This document shows, piece by piece, positions 48,672 through 57,816 of a stretch of 64,000 nucleotides of DNA. The notes beneath the pieces are model-generated. The model was not told the origin of the DNA. It saw only the letters and a list, made by a program, of their open reading frames with translations, and made no database searches. This stretch comes from SZUA-430 sp040080835 (GTDB lineage Bacteria > Pseudomonadota > Alphaproteobacteria > Micropepsales > Micropepsaceae), in NCBI GenBank assembly GCA_040080835.1, contig JBEBHP010000008.1, forward strand, positions 62,001 through 126,000. The letters run 5' to 3'. Numbering within the stretch: position 1 is the stretch's first letter; every line of letters begins with the position of its first letter. Made by a program: the position numbers and the translations under genes.

Positions 48672-50006
48672 ATGCGTAATGGGATTGTCGCGCCTGTCAT
48701 GAACGATATTGCCTCCTTCTTCGCCACAGCAGCAGCAGCACCGGTATCCGGTGCAGGCCCCGCTGCGCCGGCAGAAGACGCCGGCACATCCGTATTCGCG
48801 ACACTTCTCGCCCAGCTTCAGGGTGCCGCAGCACACAGCGGCTCAACCCAAAACGGTGAACTGCCGGCAACGGGCTCAGCCAGAACGCAAGGCCTGACCA
48901 ATGCTGTGCAAAGCACGTCGACCACAGCAAAGGGTGCTCCCCACGTAAAGAACAATGCTCGTGGAACCGACGCAGAAGTCGCGGCAACCGAAAACACCAG
49001 CTCGCCTTCTGATCTTGCGGCTCTCGCATTTCCGGGCCAACCCGCACAGTCCGCCGAAGCCATCATCGCCAAATTCGCAGCGCAGGCCGCGGCTCAAGCG
49101 ACCCCGGCAGCACTGCAAGGTTCGGTCACGACATCACAAGCCTCGGTAGCTGCTCAGGAAAATGCCGCGCTTAAAACAGGCGGCGCCAAAGCTGCGTCTG
49201 AAGCGCCGGACGCGCTGCATCCTGCATTCGCCCAATTGCTCGCCAACGCCAAGGAAGGCGTTGGCCATCCCAGGAATCCGGCGGCAACCACGACAGCCAA
49301 ACGCACTTCGGGTGAAGCAGCTCAAGCAGCCTCGCCTGCAATTGCCGCTGCAGGTACCAATACCCACAGCCAGGCGCTCACGCTCGACGACAAGGCCGCG
49401 ATCAATGCCACCAACGGTGCCTCTGCCAATAGCCAGCATGGCGCCGGCAATCAGGCGGCTCACCAGTCGGGCGGTGCCATAAAACCGATGGACCAGAACG
49501 CTGCCGCTCAGGCTGGCGCCACGTCTCAGCCGCAAAGCTTTGCGGTCGACCTCGTTCAGGTGCAATCGTCAGTTTCGAATACGACGCTACCCGGACAGGT
49601 TCCGCTCGAAGCGCTCGCAGTCCAGATTGCCCGCAAATTCGATCAGGGCATCAGCCAGTTCGAGATATCGCTTCATCCGGCTGAACTCGGAAAGCTGGAC
49701 ATTTCGCTAAAGGTCTCTGACGACGGTCGAGTGAATGCAGTGCTGCGCGCCGAACGGCCCGAAACACTGGACCTCTTGCGTCAGGATTCCAAACACCTCG
49801 AGGCGCAGCTCCGTCAGGCAGGTCTTGATGTTGGCTCCAGTTCATTGAGCTTCCAGCTCTCGCACGGCAACAACCAGCGCCAGGCGCAAAACAGTTCGGA
49901 CTTCGGCAGGGCTTTTGGGCAACAAGCCCAATCGACCCCCACAGAAGAAACCAGAATCAACTACGTGGCCGTTCGCAAACGCGACGGACTCGACATCCAC
50001 GTCTAG
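48672..50006 (+). CDS. fliK: Flagellar hook-length control protein
   Basis: 444 residues from ATG 48672. Two-part FliK architecture: a long low-complexity, Ala/Gln/Thr/Ser-rich region (about 1-330) and a compact C-terminal Flg_hook domain (PLEALAVQIARKFDQGISQFEISLHPAELGKLDISLKVSDDGRVNAVLRAE...LRQAGLDVGSSSLSFQLSHGN). An ATG at 48699 (MNDIASFF) is an alternative start; starts upstream of 48662 are excluded if the sigma-54 promoter is correct. It is the ruler and switch for hook export. flgD follows 14 bp downstream and flgE after that, so the three hook-building genes are together. Confidence 0.9.
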   Translation: MRNGIVAPVMNDIASFFATAAAAPVSGAGPAAPAEDAGTSVFATLLAQLQGAAAHSGSTQNGELPATGSARTQGLTNAVQSTSTTAKGAPHVKNNARGTDAEVAATENTSSPSDLAALAFPGQPAQSAEAIIAKFAAQAAAQATPAALQGSVTTSQASVAAQENAALKTGGAKAASEAPDALHPAFAQLLANAKEGVGHPRNPAATTTAKRTSGEAAQAASPAIAAAGTNTHSQALTLDDKAAINATNGASANSQHGAGNQAAHQSGGAIKPMDQNAAAQAGATSQPQSFAVDLVQVQSSVSNTTLPGQVPLEALAVQIARKFDQGISQFEISLHPAELGKLDISLKVSDDGRVNAVLRAERPETLDLLRQDSKHLEAQLRQAGLDVGSSSLSFQLSHGNNQRQAQNSSDFGRAFGQQAQSTPTEETRINYVAVRKRDGLDIHV

Positions 50007-50020
50007 GCGGAGAAAAAACC

Positions 50021-50668
50021 ATGGACATCGGCGCAGTTTCGTCCGCGACAGCAGCCAGCAATCAGGCTCAGAAATCCCTCAGCAGCAACTACAGCATGTT
50101 CCTGAAGCTGTTGACGACACAGTTGCAGAACCAGGACCCGTTGTCGCCGCAGGACGCCACAAAATTCACCGAGCAACTTGTCTCCTATAGCCAGGTCGAG
50201 CAGCAGATTTCCACCAACACCAACTTGAATTCGCTCATTGCACTCACCAGATCTGCTGCTGGCGCCAACGCTGTCAGCTATCTTGGCAAGACAGCCCTGA
50301 CAGCCGGCGCCGACAGCGCCCTCGTCGGTGGTTCGGCTGCGTGGCGGTACTCGCTGCCACAGGATGCATCGAATATCCAGATCAAGGTCACGGACGAAGG
50401 CGGGCACGTGGTCCGCACCCTGTCTGGTCCGTCCACGGTGGGAACGCATGACATCACCTGGGACGGCCAGAGCTCAACCGGTTCGCAAATGCCTGATGGG
50501 ACCTATCGTCTGACAGTCGCCGCCGTGAAAGCGGACGGAACGCCAATTGCTTCAAACATATCTGGCACGGGACTGATCAGCGAAATCGATATGTCAGGAA
50601 GTGAGCCGGTGTTGTTCATCGGCTCCAGGAAACTTGGCCTTGCAGATATCACTGGCTTCAAAAACTAG
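50021..50668 (+). CDS. flgD: Flagellar hook assembly scaffold (cap) protein
   Basis: 215-residue hook cap protein. The N-terminus has the FlgD signature NYSMFLKLLTTQLQNQDPLSPQDATKFTEQLVSYSQVEQQISTN. The C-terminus has the Ig-like FlgD domain with VTDEGGHVVRTLSGPSTVGTHDITWDGQSSTGSQMPDGTYRLTVAA, typical of the tudor/FnIII-like part. Spacing of 14 bp from fliK supports co-transcription. Confidence 0.95.
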   Translation: MDIGAVSSATAASNQAQKSLSSNYSMFLKLLTTQLQNQDPLSPQDATKFTEQLVSYSQVEQQISTNTNLNSLIALTRSAAGANAVSYLGKTALTAGADSALVGGSAAWRYSLPQDASNIQIKVTDEGGHVVRTLSGPSTVGTHDITWDGQSSTGSQMPDGTYRLTVAAVKADGTPIASNISGTGLISEIDMSGSEPVLFIGSRKLGLADITGFKN

Positions 50669-50784
50669 AACAACAAGGCCGGTGTTGTGTCGAGTGCATG
50701 AAGCAGAAGCTTCGTGATCAAAACAAAAAGAGCGGTGCACTCGAACGGTTGGCCGCCACCTTTCTCGAAACAGGGAGTACAGTT

Positions 50785-52080
50785 ATGAGTCTTTACGGTG
50801 CGCTTTATACGGGTGTGGCTGGCCTTTCAGCGAACAGTCGTGCCATGGCCAACACATCAACCAATATCGCCAACGTCAATACTGTTGGCTACAAGGGCAC
50901 GCGCAACGAATTCTCGACCGTGCTGTCGACAACCACCATTGGCAACTACACCGGCGGCGTGAAAAACATTTCGCTCCCCCAGATCTCGACCCAGGGCAAC
51001 CTGCTGCAGACGTCGTCCCCCACCGATCTCGCGATCCAGGGTCAGGGCTTCTTCGTCGTGACATCAACACCATCTGCAAATCCTGGCGTCACTGAATTGA
51101 ACTATACGCGCGCGGGAGCCTTCCAGAAGGACTCGTCCGGCTACCTCAGGAACGCAGCAGGCTACTACCTGCAAGGCTGGGCGCTGGACTCAAATGGCGA
51201 TATTCCGACCAACGCAAACGACGTTTCGATTGTGAACCTGGGCCAGGTAAACGGTACTGCACTCCCGACGACAACGGCCTCTTTGCGCTCGAACCTGCAG
51301 TCGTCTGCGGCAGTTACAGCAGGCTACGTCGCCGGCGATATGGCAGCGGGCACCGTTCAACCGCAGTTCGAAACAGCGATCGAGTTCTTCGACAGCCAGG
51401 GTGGATCCAGACCTCTTCGCCTCGCCTTTGTCAAATCCGCGTCCAACACATGGGAATATGAAGCAATCTATGACGGCGACCCAGCCGACATTGGCGGCGC
51501 TGGCAACAACCCGATTGCAAGCGGCACAATGACATTCAACACCGACGGAACGATTGCGACCCCGGCAACCACCACGACGATTACGGTGCCATTCGTCGCG
51601 AGCTCGGGACTGTCATCTCAGGCCATCGACTTCAGCTTCGGCACTGCCAACAAGGCTGACGGTTTCACGCAGTTCGACACGACATCCACTCTTTACGGGA
51701 CGGATATCAACGGCACCTTGTTTGGCGGCCTGTCGGGTGTGCGGGTTGACGAACAGGGCTTCGTAATTGCCCTTTTCACGAATGGCATCGAAACGCCGCT
51801 CTACAAGCTGCCTCTCGCCACATTCCTGAATGCGGATGGCCTTGGACCTCTGAATGGCAACGCATACAGACAGTCAGTTGAATCAGGGACACCAAGCTTG
51901 AAAAGCGCCGATGAAGCTGGTGCCGGAAAAGTTTCAAATCTCGCGGTCGAACAGTCCACTGTCGATATCGCGAAGGAATTCAGTGACATGATAGTTATTC
52001 AAAGAGCTTACTCGGCAGCTTCCAAAATCATTACAACTGCCGACGAAATGCTGGATGAATTGACCAGGTTGAAGCGGTAA
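50785..52080 (+). CDS. flgE: Flagellar hook protein
   Basis: 431-residue hook subunit. N-terminus MSLYGALYTGVAGLSANSRAMANTSTNIANVNTVGYKGTRNEFST is the conserved rod/hook D0 helix, followed by a FlgE central domain and a C-terminus AVEQSTVDIAKEFSDMIVIQRAYSAASKIITTADEMLDELTRLKR. ATG 50785 has a clear ribosome site (GGGAG, 7 nt upstream); a 29-codon upstream extension in frame is unlikely. A strong terminator lies directly after the stop. About 115 bp separate it from flgD. Confidence 0.96.
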   Translation: MSLYGALYTGVAGLSANSRAMANTSTNIANVNTVGYKGTRNEFSTVLSTTTIGNYTGGVKNISLPQISTQGNLLQTSSPTDLAIQGQGFFVVTSTPSANPGVTELNYTRAGAFQKDSSGYLRNAAGYYLQGWALDSNGDIPTNANDVSIVNLGQVNGTALPTTTASLRSNLQSSAAVTAGYVAGDMAAGTVQPQFETAIEFFDSQGGSRPLRLAFVKSASNTWEYEAIYDGDPADIGGAGNNPIASGTMTFNTDGTIATPATTTTITVPFVASSGLSSQAIDFSFGTANKADGFTQFDTTSTLYGTDINGTLFGGLSGVRVDEQGFVIALFTNGIETPLYKLPLATFLNADGLGPLNGNAYRQSVESGTPSLKSADEAGAGKVSNLAVEQSTVDIAKEFSDMIVIQRAYSAASKIITTADEMLDELTRLKR

Positions 52081-52088
52081 TTCGCCAC

Positions 52089-52120
52089 TGAGGCATTCAC
52101 GAAAGTGAATGTCTCATTTT
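52089..52120 (+). terminator. Intrinsic terminator after flgE
   Basis: TGAGGCATTCAC-GAAA-GTGAATGTCTCA forms a 12-bp stem with one G-T pair and a GAAA loop, followed by TTTT, starting 9 nt after the flgE stop. Clear rho-independent terminator. Confidence 0.92.
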
Positions 52121-52248
52121 GGTCGGCACGAAAATCGCAACGATGGTCGCAACGCCGTATTAAGCGTGTTTCTTTGGTGAGTCTTCACGCGGAACGCGTA
52201 CGCTATGCGGCAAGAGTGGGGAAAAATAGTGCAGGAGCGTGTACAGTG

Positions 52249-52524
52249 ATGAGCGAAGAACGGCATGGCCGAGTTACCTACGTCATCGGACCAGACGGAA
52301 GTCCGTTGACCATAGCCGACTTGCCACCTCCAGGGACAAAGCGCTGGGTAATCCGTCGCAAGGCGGAAGTCGTGGCTGCTGTACGTGGTGGCTTGCTGAG
52401 CCTCGAGGAAGCCTGCACGCGTTACACCCTGACAGTTGAAGAATTCCTTGCGTGGCAGCGCGCAATCGACAAATACGGCCTGGCCGGATTGCGCACCACG
52501 CGGGTACAGCAGTATCGCAATTAA
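52249..52524 (+). CDS. sciP: CtrA inhibitor SciP (DUF1153)
   Basis: 91-residue DUF1153 protein: HGRVTYVIGPDGSPLTIADLPPPGTKRWVIRRKAEVVAAVRGGLLSLEEACTRYTLTVEEFLAWQRAIDKYGLAGLRTTRVQQYRN. This is the SciP family, whose member in Caulobacter is a small HTH protein that binds CtrA at its promoters and blocks RNA polymerase recruitment, mainly in G1. AGGAG at 52233-52237 fits a GTG start at 52246 slightly better than ATG 52249. It lies between flgE and fliF, close to a CtrA-type promoter it is expected to restrain. Confidence 0.95.
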   Translation: MSEERHGRVTYVIGPDGSPLTIADLPPPGTKRWVIRRKAEVVAAVRGGLLSLEEACTRYTLTVEEFLAWQRAIDKYGLAGLRTTRVQQYRN

Positions 52525-52539
52525 TCCGTAAACGGATTA
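52522..52539 (+). terminator. Hairpin after sciP
   Basis: TAATCCG-TAAA-CGGATTA, a 7-bp perfect stem overlapping the sciP stop, followed by TTAT. A second, larger inverted repeat (GAAAGCCA ... TGGCTTTC, 52551-52588) with TGTTTTC behind it follows. One of the two should stop the sciP transcript. Confidence 0.6.
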
Positions 52540-52605
52540 TTATCAGATTCGAAAGCCAGGCAGGCCAGACGGCTCGCTTGGCTTTCATGTTTTCTTGACC
52601 TCTTG

Positions 52606-52620
52606 TTAAACGCGCCTTTA
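52606..52620 (+). promoter_or_regulatory. CtrA-like site of the fliF operon
   Basis: TTAA-ACGCGCC-TTTA matches the CtrA full site TTAA-N7-TTAA in 7 of 8 bases. It lies 104 bp upstream of the fliF ATG, a normal position for a class II flagellar promoter of Caulobacter type. Confidence 0.6.
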
Positions 52621-52723
52621 CCGCACCGTGGGTAAATTTTGCCTACGTCGGATCCAGACACAGTCAGACGAACTGTGCGGATTTGAACCATAAGAATAAA
52701 TGTGGTGTGGGAGCTGAGCGTCC

Positions 52724-54355
52724 ATGGAATTCCTGAAGTCATTTGGCACGACGCGAATTGCCTTTGTCGTGGGACTGACCATTGCCGTGGTTCTCGCCTT
52801 CGCGATTACGACGGACTACATGGGCCAGCCGACGAAGACTCTGCTGTTCTCCAATCTCGATCCACGCGACTCCGCAGAAATTGCAGCGCGCCTTGATGCA
52901 AAGAAAATTGCCTACGAAGTCGTTGGCGATGGTTCCACCATTCTTGTGCCGTCCGACCAGGCCCTCAAGCTGCGCATGGAAATGGCAGGTGACGGACTTC
53001 CGGCGGGCGGCTCTGTTGGCTACGAGATCTTTGATCGCTCTGACACATTTGGCCAGACCAGCTTCGTTCAGAATGTAAATCTGATCCGTGCCCTCGAAGG
53101 TGAACTCGCCCGCACCATTCGATCCATCCAGAGCATTGCGAACGCCAGGGTTCACCTGAATATTCCCAAACGCGAACTCTTTGCCGAAAAGCAGACCGAT
53201 CCCACAGCATCTGTCGTCATCAAGGCGCGGGGTCAACTCTCCCCCGCTCAGGTCTCTGCAATCCAGAACCTGATCGCATCGGCCGTTCCCGGCCTTGCCG
53301 CAGGCACGATCACTGTCATCGACGAAAAAGGCAATATGCTGGGCGGTGGCAATGGCGCCTCCAACGGCGCAATGGCTGTACAGCACGATGAGCGCACAGC
53401 CACATTCGAAGACCGTGTCCGCTCCCAGATTGAAGACATCATCACCGGCATTGTTGGTCCCGGCCGCGCCCGCGTGCAGGTTTCCGCGGACATCGACTAC
53501 AACCGCATCACGAAGGAAAGCCAGACATTTGACCCCGATGGGCAGGTCGTTCGCTCCACGCAATCGAGTTCGAACGCGTCCACCTCGCAGGATGGCAAGT
53601 CATCCCAGGGAGTGACGGTCACCAACTCGCTGCCCGGTGGCGACGCGGGCACCGCAGGCGGTGCCAGCAATTCGAATGACAAACGCACCGAAGAAACAGT
53701 CAACTACGAAATCTCCAGGACGACGTCGACCGAGGTCCAGGAAGGGGGCAGTATCAAGCGGCTCTCTGTTGCAGTCGCCGTTGATGGAGCCTACACGACC
53801 GACGACAAGGGCACGCGCACCTACCAGGCACGCAGTGCTGACGAAATGCAGCAGATCGAGCAGCTCGTGAAATCTGCGATCGGCTTTGACGACAAGCGTG
53901 GCGATCAGCTGAAAGTGGTGAACCTGCGTTTCAGCCAGCCTGAAGTGGAAGCGTTGCCGCCAGCCGAAGAACCGTTGCTGGGCCTGCAAAAGGAAGACGT
54001 TCTCCACATCAGCCAGTTCGGCGGTATCGGCATCATCGCCCTGTTGCTGATCTTCTTTGTGCTCCGTCCCATGATCAAGGCGCTCGCTACACCTTCAAAC
54101 GGCGGTCTCCTGATCGCGCAGTCCATGCCGTCGCAAGGAGCACTGGCCGCTGCCGCGTCAGGCGCATTGGCCATGGCTAGCCCGTCCGGTGCAATGGCCC
54201 TGCCCCCACCCTCAGCCGTTCAGAACATGATCGACATTTCTCAGGTCGAGGGTCAGGTCAAGGAGTCGTCGGTCCGCAAGGTTGGCGAAATAGTTACGAA
54301 GCATCCGGACGAAACAGTTTCAATCGTCCGCCAGTGGCTCCACGAGTCTGCATAG
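52724..54355 (+). CDS. fliF: Flagellar MS-ring protein
   Basis: 543-residue MS-ring subunit, first part of the basal body to assemble. TM helix 1 at about 13-33 (FVVGLTIAVVLAFAITTDYM). The secretin-like ring-building domain follows (LFSNLDPRDSAEIAARLDAKKIAYEVVGDGSTILVPSDQALKLRMEMAGDGLP, RALEGELARTIRSIQSIANARVHLNIPKRELF). TM helix 2 is near 430 (GIGIIALLLIFFVLRPMIKAL), and the cytoplasmic C-terminal FliG-binding tail ends TKHPDETVSIVRQWLHESA. It heads fliF-fliG-fliH-fliN-flbD-flhA, with a CtrA-like site 104 bp upstream. Confidence 0.97.
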   Translation: MEFLKSFGTTRIAFVVGLTIAVVLAFAITTDYMGQPTKTLLFSNLDPRDSAEIAARLDAKKIAYEVVGDGSTILVPSDQALKLRMEMAGDGLPAGGSVGYEIFDRSDTFGQTSFVQNVNLIRALEGELARTIRSIQSIANARVHLNIPKRELFAEKQTDPTASVVIKARGQLSPAQVSAIQNLIASAVPGLAAGTITVIDEKGNMLGGGNGASNGAMAVQHDERTATFEDRVRSQIEDIITGIVGPGRARVQVSADIDYNRITKESQTFDPDGQVVRSTQSSSNASTSQDGKSSQGVTVTNSLPGGDAGTAGGASNSNDKRTEETVNYEISRTTSTEVQEGGSIKRLSVAVAVDGAYTTDDKGTRTYQARSADEMQQIEQLVKSAIGFDDKRGDQLKVVNLRFSQPEVEALPPAEEPLLGLQKEDVLHISQFGGIGIIALLLIFFVLRPMIKALATPSNGGLLIAQSMPSQGALAAAASGALAMASPSGAMALPPPSAVQNMIDISQVEGQVKESSVRKVGEIVTKHPDETVSIVRQWLHESA

Positions 54356-54376
54356 GGCGCGCGCGAGGAAACGGTC

Positions 54377-55411
54377 ATGTCAAAGGTCCAGAAACCCACA
54401 ATTCGAGATGATCTCAAGCAGCTCTCAGGTCCCGAGCGCGCAGCTGTACTGATGCTGGCACTTGGCGACGAGCACGGCGCGCCGGTGTGGAGAACGCTGG
54501 ATGATGAGGAAGTCAAGGAAGTGTCCCAGATAATGGCAACCCTGGGAACTGTATCCTCCACCTTGATCGAAAAACTTCTCGTGGAATTCGTCGGGCAGAT
54601 TTCCTCTACGGGCGCAGTTCTCGGTACGTTTGATACGACGGAGCGCTTGCTGACCAAATTCCTGCCAAAGGACCGTGCCAATGCCGTCATGGAAGAAATT
54701 CGTGGTCCGGCAGGTCGGACAATGTGGGACAAGCTCGGCAACGTGAACGAGCAGGTACTCGCAGCCTACCTCAAGAATGAATACCCGCAGACGGTGGCCG
54801 TCGTGATGACGAAGATCAAGTCGGAACACGCGGCCAAGGTGTTGGCCGCGCTGCCGGAAGACTTCGCGCTGGAATGTGTCAATCGCATGCTGCGCATGGA
54901 GTCCGTACAGAAGGATATCCTCGACAAGGTGGAGTCCACGCTGCGGCAGGAATTCATGACCAACCTGGCCCGCACTGCCAAACGTGACGCGCATGAGCAG
55001 ATGGCCGAAATTTTCAACAACTTTGACCGTCAGACTGAGGGTCGCTTCATGACAGCCCTCGAAGAGCGCAACAAGGACGCGGCTGAACGAATCAAGTCGC
55101 TGATGTTCACCTTCGAAGACCTGGGCAAGCTCGATGGCAGTTCGATCCAGACGCTTCTGCGCGGTATCGAAAAAGACAAGCTCGGCCTTGCGCTCAAAGG
55201 TGCGTCCCCGGCGATGCGCGACCTGTTCTTCAACAACATGTCCGAACGTGCCGGCAAGATCCTCAAGGACGACATGGAATCAATGGGACCAGTGCGGCTC
55301 AAGGACGTAGATGAGGCACAGATGAAGATGGTCATTGTCGCCAAGGAACTGGCCGAAAAAGGTGAAATCTTGCTGTCTGCGGGCAAGTCCGAAGACGAGT
55401 TGGTGTACTGA
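54377..55411 (+). CDS. fliG: Flagellar motor switch protein FliG
   Basis: 344-residue rotor protein that binds FliF and transmits torque from the stators. N-terminal and middle armadillo-like parts (LSGPERAAVLMLALGDEHGAPVWRTLDDEEVKEVSQIMATLG; EYPQTVAVVMTKIKSEHAAKVLAALPEDFALECVNRML) and the C-terminal domain with charged ridge (MFTFEDLGKLDGSSIQTLLRGIEKDKLGLALKGASPAMRDLFFNNMSERAGKILKDDMESMGPVRLKDVDEAQ). It follows fliF by 21 bp. Confidence 0.97.
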   Translation: MSKVQKPTIRDDLKQLSGPERAAVLMLALGDEHGAPVWRTLDDEEVKEVSQIMATLGTVSSTLIEKLLVEFVGQISSTGAVLGTFDTTERLLTKFLPKDRANAVMEEIRGPAGRTMWDKLGNVNEQVLAAYLKNEYPQTVAVVMTKIKSEHAAKVLAALPEDFALECVNRMLRMESVQKDILDKVESTLRQEFMTNLARTAKRDAHEQMAEIFNNFDRQTEGRFMTALEERNKDAAERIKSLMFTFEDLGKLDGSSIQTLLRGIEKDKLGLALKGASPAMRDLFFNNMSERAGKILKDDMESMGPVRLKDVDEAQMKMVIVAKELAEKGEILLSAGKSEDELVY

Positions 55412-55413
55412 TC

Positions 55414-56061
55414 ATGAGCACACCAGCACAACCCGCCCGTCCGACCAAGTTTAACTTCGACACCGTTTTTGGAAGCAACGGCGCCTCGACCGGCACGCAA
55501 GCCGGCCGGCCACGAAGCGCCTATTCCGCCGATGAAGTGGAAGCCATCCGCAAGGAAACCTTTGCGGCAGGAAAAGCTTCTGCATCCGCCGAACTCGCCC
55601 ACATGCAGGCAATGGCGTTGTCGTCGATCGCACAGACCCTCGGAACGCTGATCCAGCAATTCGATGGTCAGATCAGCGCCCTTCGACTGGAAAGTGCAAA
55701 TCTGGCGCTCGCGGTCGGAAGGAAACTGGCGGAGACGGCGCTTCAGGCCTCCCCACAGGGCGAAGTCGTCGCACTGATTTCCGAGTGCATGCACAAGATG
55801 CATCTCGAGTCGCGCCTGGTAATTCGTGTGTCGCCTGAAATCGCAGAGCAAATCACTTCGCATATTCAGACGCTCGCCGACCGAAACGGTTTCTCCGGTC
55901 GCGTTATAGTCCTCGTGGAACCATCGCTTTCCTCCTCCGCTTGCCGCATCGAATGGGCTGACGGAGGCATCGAACAAGACACCAGCGAAACATTCGCTGC
56001 AATTCAAGAGCAAGTTGCGCGTTGGCAAGCCGCCAGAACAGGTGAAGAGAACCAGTCATGA
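55414..56061 (+). CDS. fliH: Flagellar export ATPase regulator FliH-like (FlbE)
   Basis: 215-residue protein in the position of Caulobacter flbE. The N-terminus is Ala/Pro-rich; the middle is helical (YSADEVEAIRKETFAAGKASASAELAHMQAMALSSIAQTLGTLIQQFDGQ) with the small-residue pattern of FliH; the C-terminal part (CMHKMHLESRLVIRVSPEIAEQITSHIQTLADRNGFSGRVIVLVEPSLSSSACRIEWADGGIEQDTSETF) is the FliH/HrpE ATPase-binding domain. It starts 2 bp after fliG and overlaps fliN by 4 nt. Confidence 0.9.
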   Translation: MSTPAQPARPTKFNFDTVFGSNGASTGTQAGRPRSAYSADEVEAIRKETFAAGKASASAELAHMQAMALSSIAQTLGTLIQQFDGQISALRLESANLALAVGRKLAETALQASPQGEVVALISECMHKMHLESRLVIRVSPEIAEQITSHIQTLADRNGFSGRVIVLVEPSLSSSACRIEWADGGIEQDTSETFAAIQEQVARWQAARTGEENQS

Positions 56062-56396
56062 CCCAGTCTACCGAAGTGACATTGACCGATCTCCAGTCAA
56101 CGGCGCCAACAAGCGCTGACAGCGGCTCGGACGTCGACACGAAGAGAACCGCCACGGATCTCGAGGCCGTCTTCGACGTCAACGTGAACGTCTCTGCGAT
56201 CCTTGGAAAGTCAAAAATGGAAGTCAGTCAACTTCTCAAACTCGCCAAGGGATCAGTCGTGGAACTCGACAGGAAAATCGGAGAAGCGATCGACATATTT
56301 GTTAACGACCGCCTGGTCGCTCGCGGCGAAGTCGTGCTTGTCGAGGACCGCTTGGGCATCACCATGACGGAAATCGTCAAGGGCGACAGAAACTGA
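56058..56396 (+). CDS. fliN: Flagellar motor switch protein FliN
   Basis: 112-residue C-ring component. The C-terminal SpoA domain is complete: VFDVNVNVSAILGKSKMEVSQLLKLAKGSVVELDRKIGEAIDIFVNDRLVARGEVVLVEDRLGITMTEIVKG. The N-terminal 35 residues are Thr/Ser/Asp-rich and disordered-looking. It overlaps fliH by 4 nt and flbD starts 24 bp later. Confidence 0.96.
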   Translation: MTQSTEVTLTDLQSTAPTSADSGSDVDTKRTATDLEAVFDVNVNVSAILGKSKMEVSQLLKLAKGSVVELDRKIGEAIDIFVNDRLVARGEVVLVEDRLGITMTEIVKGDRN

Positions 56397-56420
56397 ACAC
56401 GTTAGAAAAAAGAGCCAGCC

Positions 56421-57794
56421 ATGCGTCTCCTCATCGTCGGACCACTGAACGGGCAAATCGGAACCGCAACCAAGATTGCGATTTCCAAGGGCGCGAAGGT
56501 TGCGCACTGCACAACCATTGAACAGGCAATGGCAGAACTGCGCGACGGGCGTGGCGCCGACCTGCTGATGGTCGATGTCACGCTTCCAATTGCAGCCTTA
56601 TCTGAACAGTTGCGGCTTGAGCGCATTCACGTCCCGATCGTGGCCTGCGGCATCGGCACGGATGCCAGCGCCGCCGTCGACGCAATCAAGGGCGGAGCAA
56701 AGGAATACATCCCCCTGCCCCCGAATGCGGAACTGATCGCGGCGGTCCTCTCGGCGGTGGCCGATGACAGTCATCAGATGATTTTCGAAGACAAGGCCAT
56801 GCAAAGTGTGATCACGCTGGCCGAGCAGGTCGCCCCCAGCGACGCATCCATTCTGATCACAGGAGAATCCGGAACCGGCAAGGAAGTCTTGGCCAGGCAC
56901 GTGCACCGCAAGTCCAACAGGGCGGACAAGCAGTTCATCTCGATCAACTGCGCTGCCATCCCGGACAACCTGCTCGAATCCGAACTTTTTGGTCATGAAA
57001 AAGGCGCGTTCACCGGCGCAATCGCGCGACGCATTGGCAAGTTTGAAGAGGCAGACGGCGGTACGCTTCTGCTCGACGAAATTTCCGAAATGGACGTTCG
57101 GCTGCAGGCAAAACTCCTGCGAGCCCTTCAGGAACGTATCATCGACCGTGTTGGAGGTTCCAAGCCGGTCAGAGTGAACATTCGGGTAATCGCCACGTCC
57201 AACCGCGACTTGCAGCAAGCCGTGCGTGAAGGCACCTTCAGGGAAGACTTGCTCTATCGCCTGAACGTTGTGAACCTCAAGATACCGCCTCTCCGTGAAC
57301 GGCCTGCAGACATCCTCGCCCTTGCCAGCCACTTTGGACGCAAATATGCAGAAACCAACGGTGTATCCGTTCGTCCGCTTGCAGAGGCTGCCAAACAGGC
57401 GCTGACGTCATACAAATGGCGCGGGAACGTTCGCGAACTGGAAAACACGATACACCGTGCCGTTTTGCTCGCATCTGGTCCGGAAATCACCGAGATGGCA
57501 ATTCGCCTGCCGGATGGTTCCAGGGTTGACGACGCGATTCCGATCACGGCACCTGCAGTCATCGCCCGCGCGGCGCAGGCGGCTGAGGCTGTCAACCGCG
57601 AAATGGTTGGTCGAACCGTCGCAGAAGTTGAACGCGACCTGATCCTCCAGACGCTCGATCATTGTCTCGGGAACAGGACCCACGCAGCCAACATTCTCGG
57701 CATTTCCATCCGCACGTTACGAAACAAGCTCAAGCAATACACCGACGAAGGCGTTCGCGTGCCCTTGCCGGGTGGCGAGTCGCGAGTCGCATAA
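56421..57794 (+). CDS. flbD: Sigma-54-dependent flagellar activator FlbD
   Basis: 457-residue enhancer-binding protein. The receiver domain (about 1-115) is degenerate: the acidic pocket reads LIVGPLNG instead of the usual VDDD, Asp52 is kept (LLMVDVTLP), and the Lys-Pro motif is PLPP. The AAA+ domain is intact: Walker A GESGTGKE (148-155), GAFTGA (195-200) for sigma-54 contact, Walker B DGGTLLLDEISEM, and Arg-finger regions. C-terminal Fis-type HTH: TLDHCLGNRTHAANILGISIRTLRNKLKQYTDEG. In Caulobacter FlbD activates late flagellar promoters and is controlled by FliX rather than by a kinase, which fits the degenerate receiver. Confidence 0.94.
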   Translation: MRLLIVGPLNGQIGTATKIAISKGAKVAHCTTIEQAMAELRDGRGADLLMVDVTLPIAALSEQLRLERIHVPIVACGIGTDASAAVDAIKGGAKEYIPLPPNAELIAAVLSAVADDSHQMIFEDKAMQSVITLAEQVAPSDASILITGESGTGKEVLARHVHRKSNRADKQFISINCAAIPDNLLESELFGHEKGAFTGAIARRIGKFEEADGGTLLLDEISEMDVRLQAKLLRALQERIIDRVGGSKPVRVNIRVIATSNRDLQQAVREGTFREDLLYRLNVVNLKIPPLRERPADILALASHFGRKYAETNGVSVRPLAEAAKQALTSYKWRGNVRELENTIHRAVLLASGPEITEMAIRLPDGSRVDDAIPITAPAVIARAAQAAEAVNREMVGRTVAEVERDLILQTLDHCLGNRTHAANILGISIRTLRNKLKQYTDEGVRVPLPGGESRVA

Positions 57795-57816
57795 AACCTA
57801 GGGATATTTGCACCAG

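Noticed and set aside
48354..48836. 161-codon upstream extension of flgK
   Set aside because: No FlgK similarity, contains the sigma-54 promoter and the transcription start, and lies over the divergent fliK promoter.
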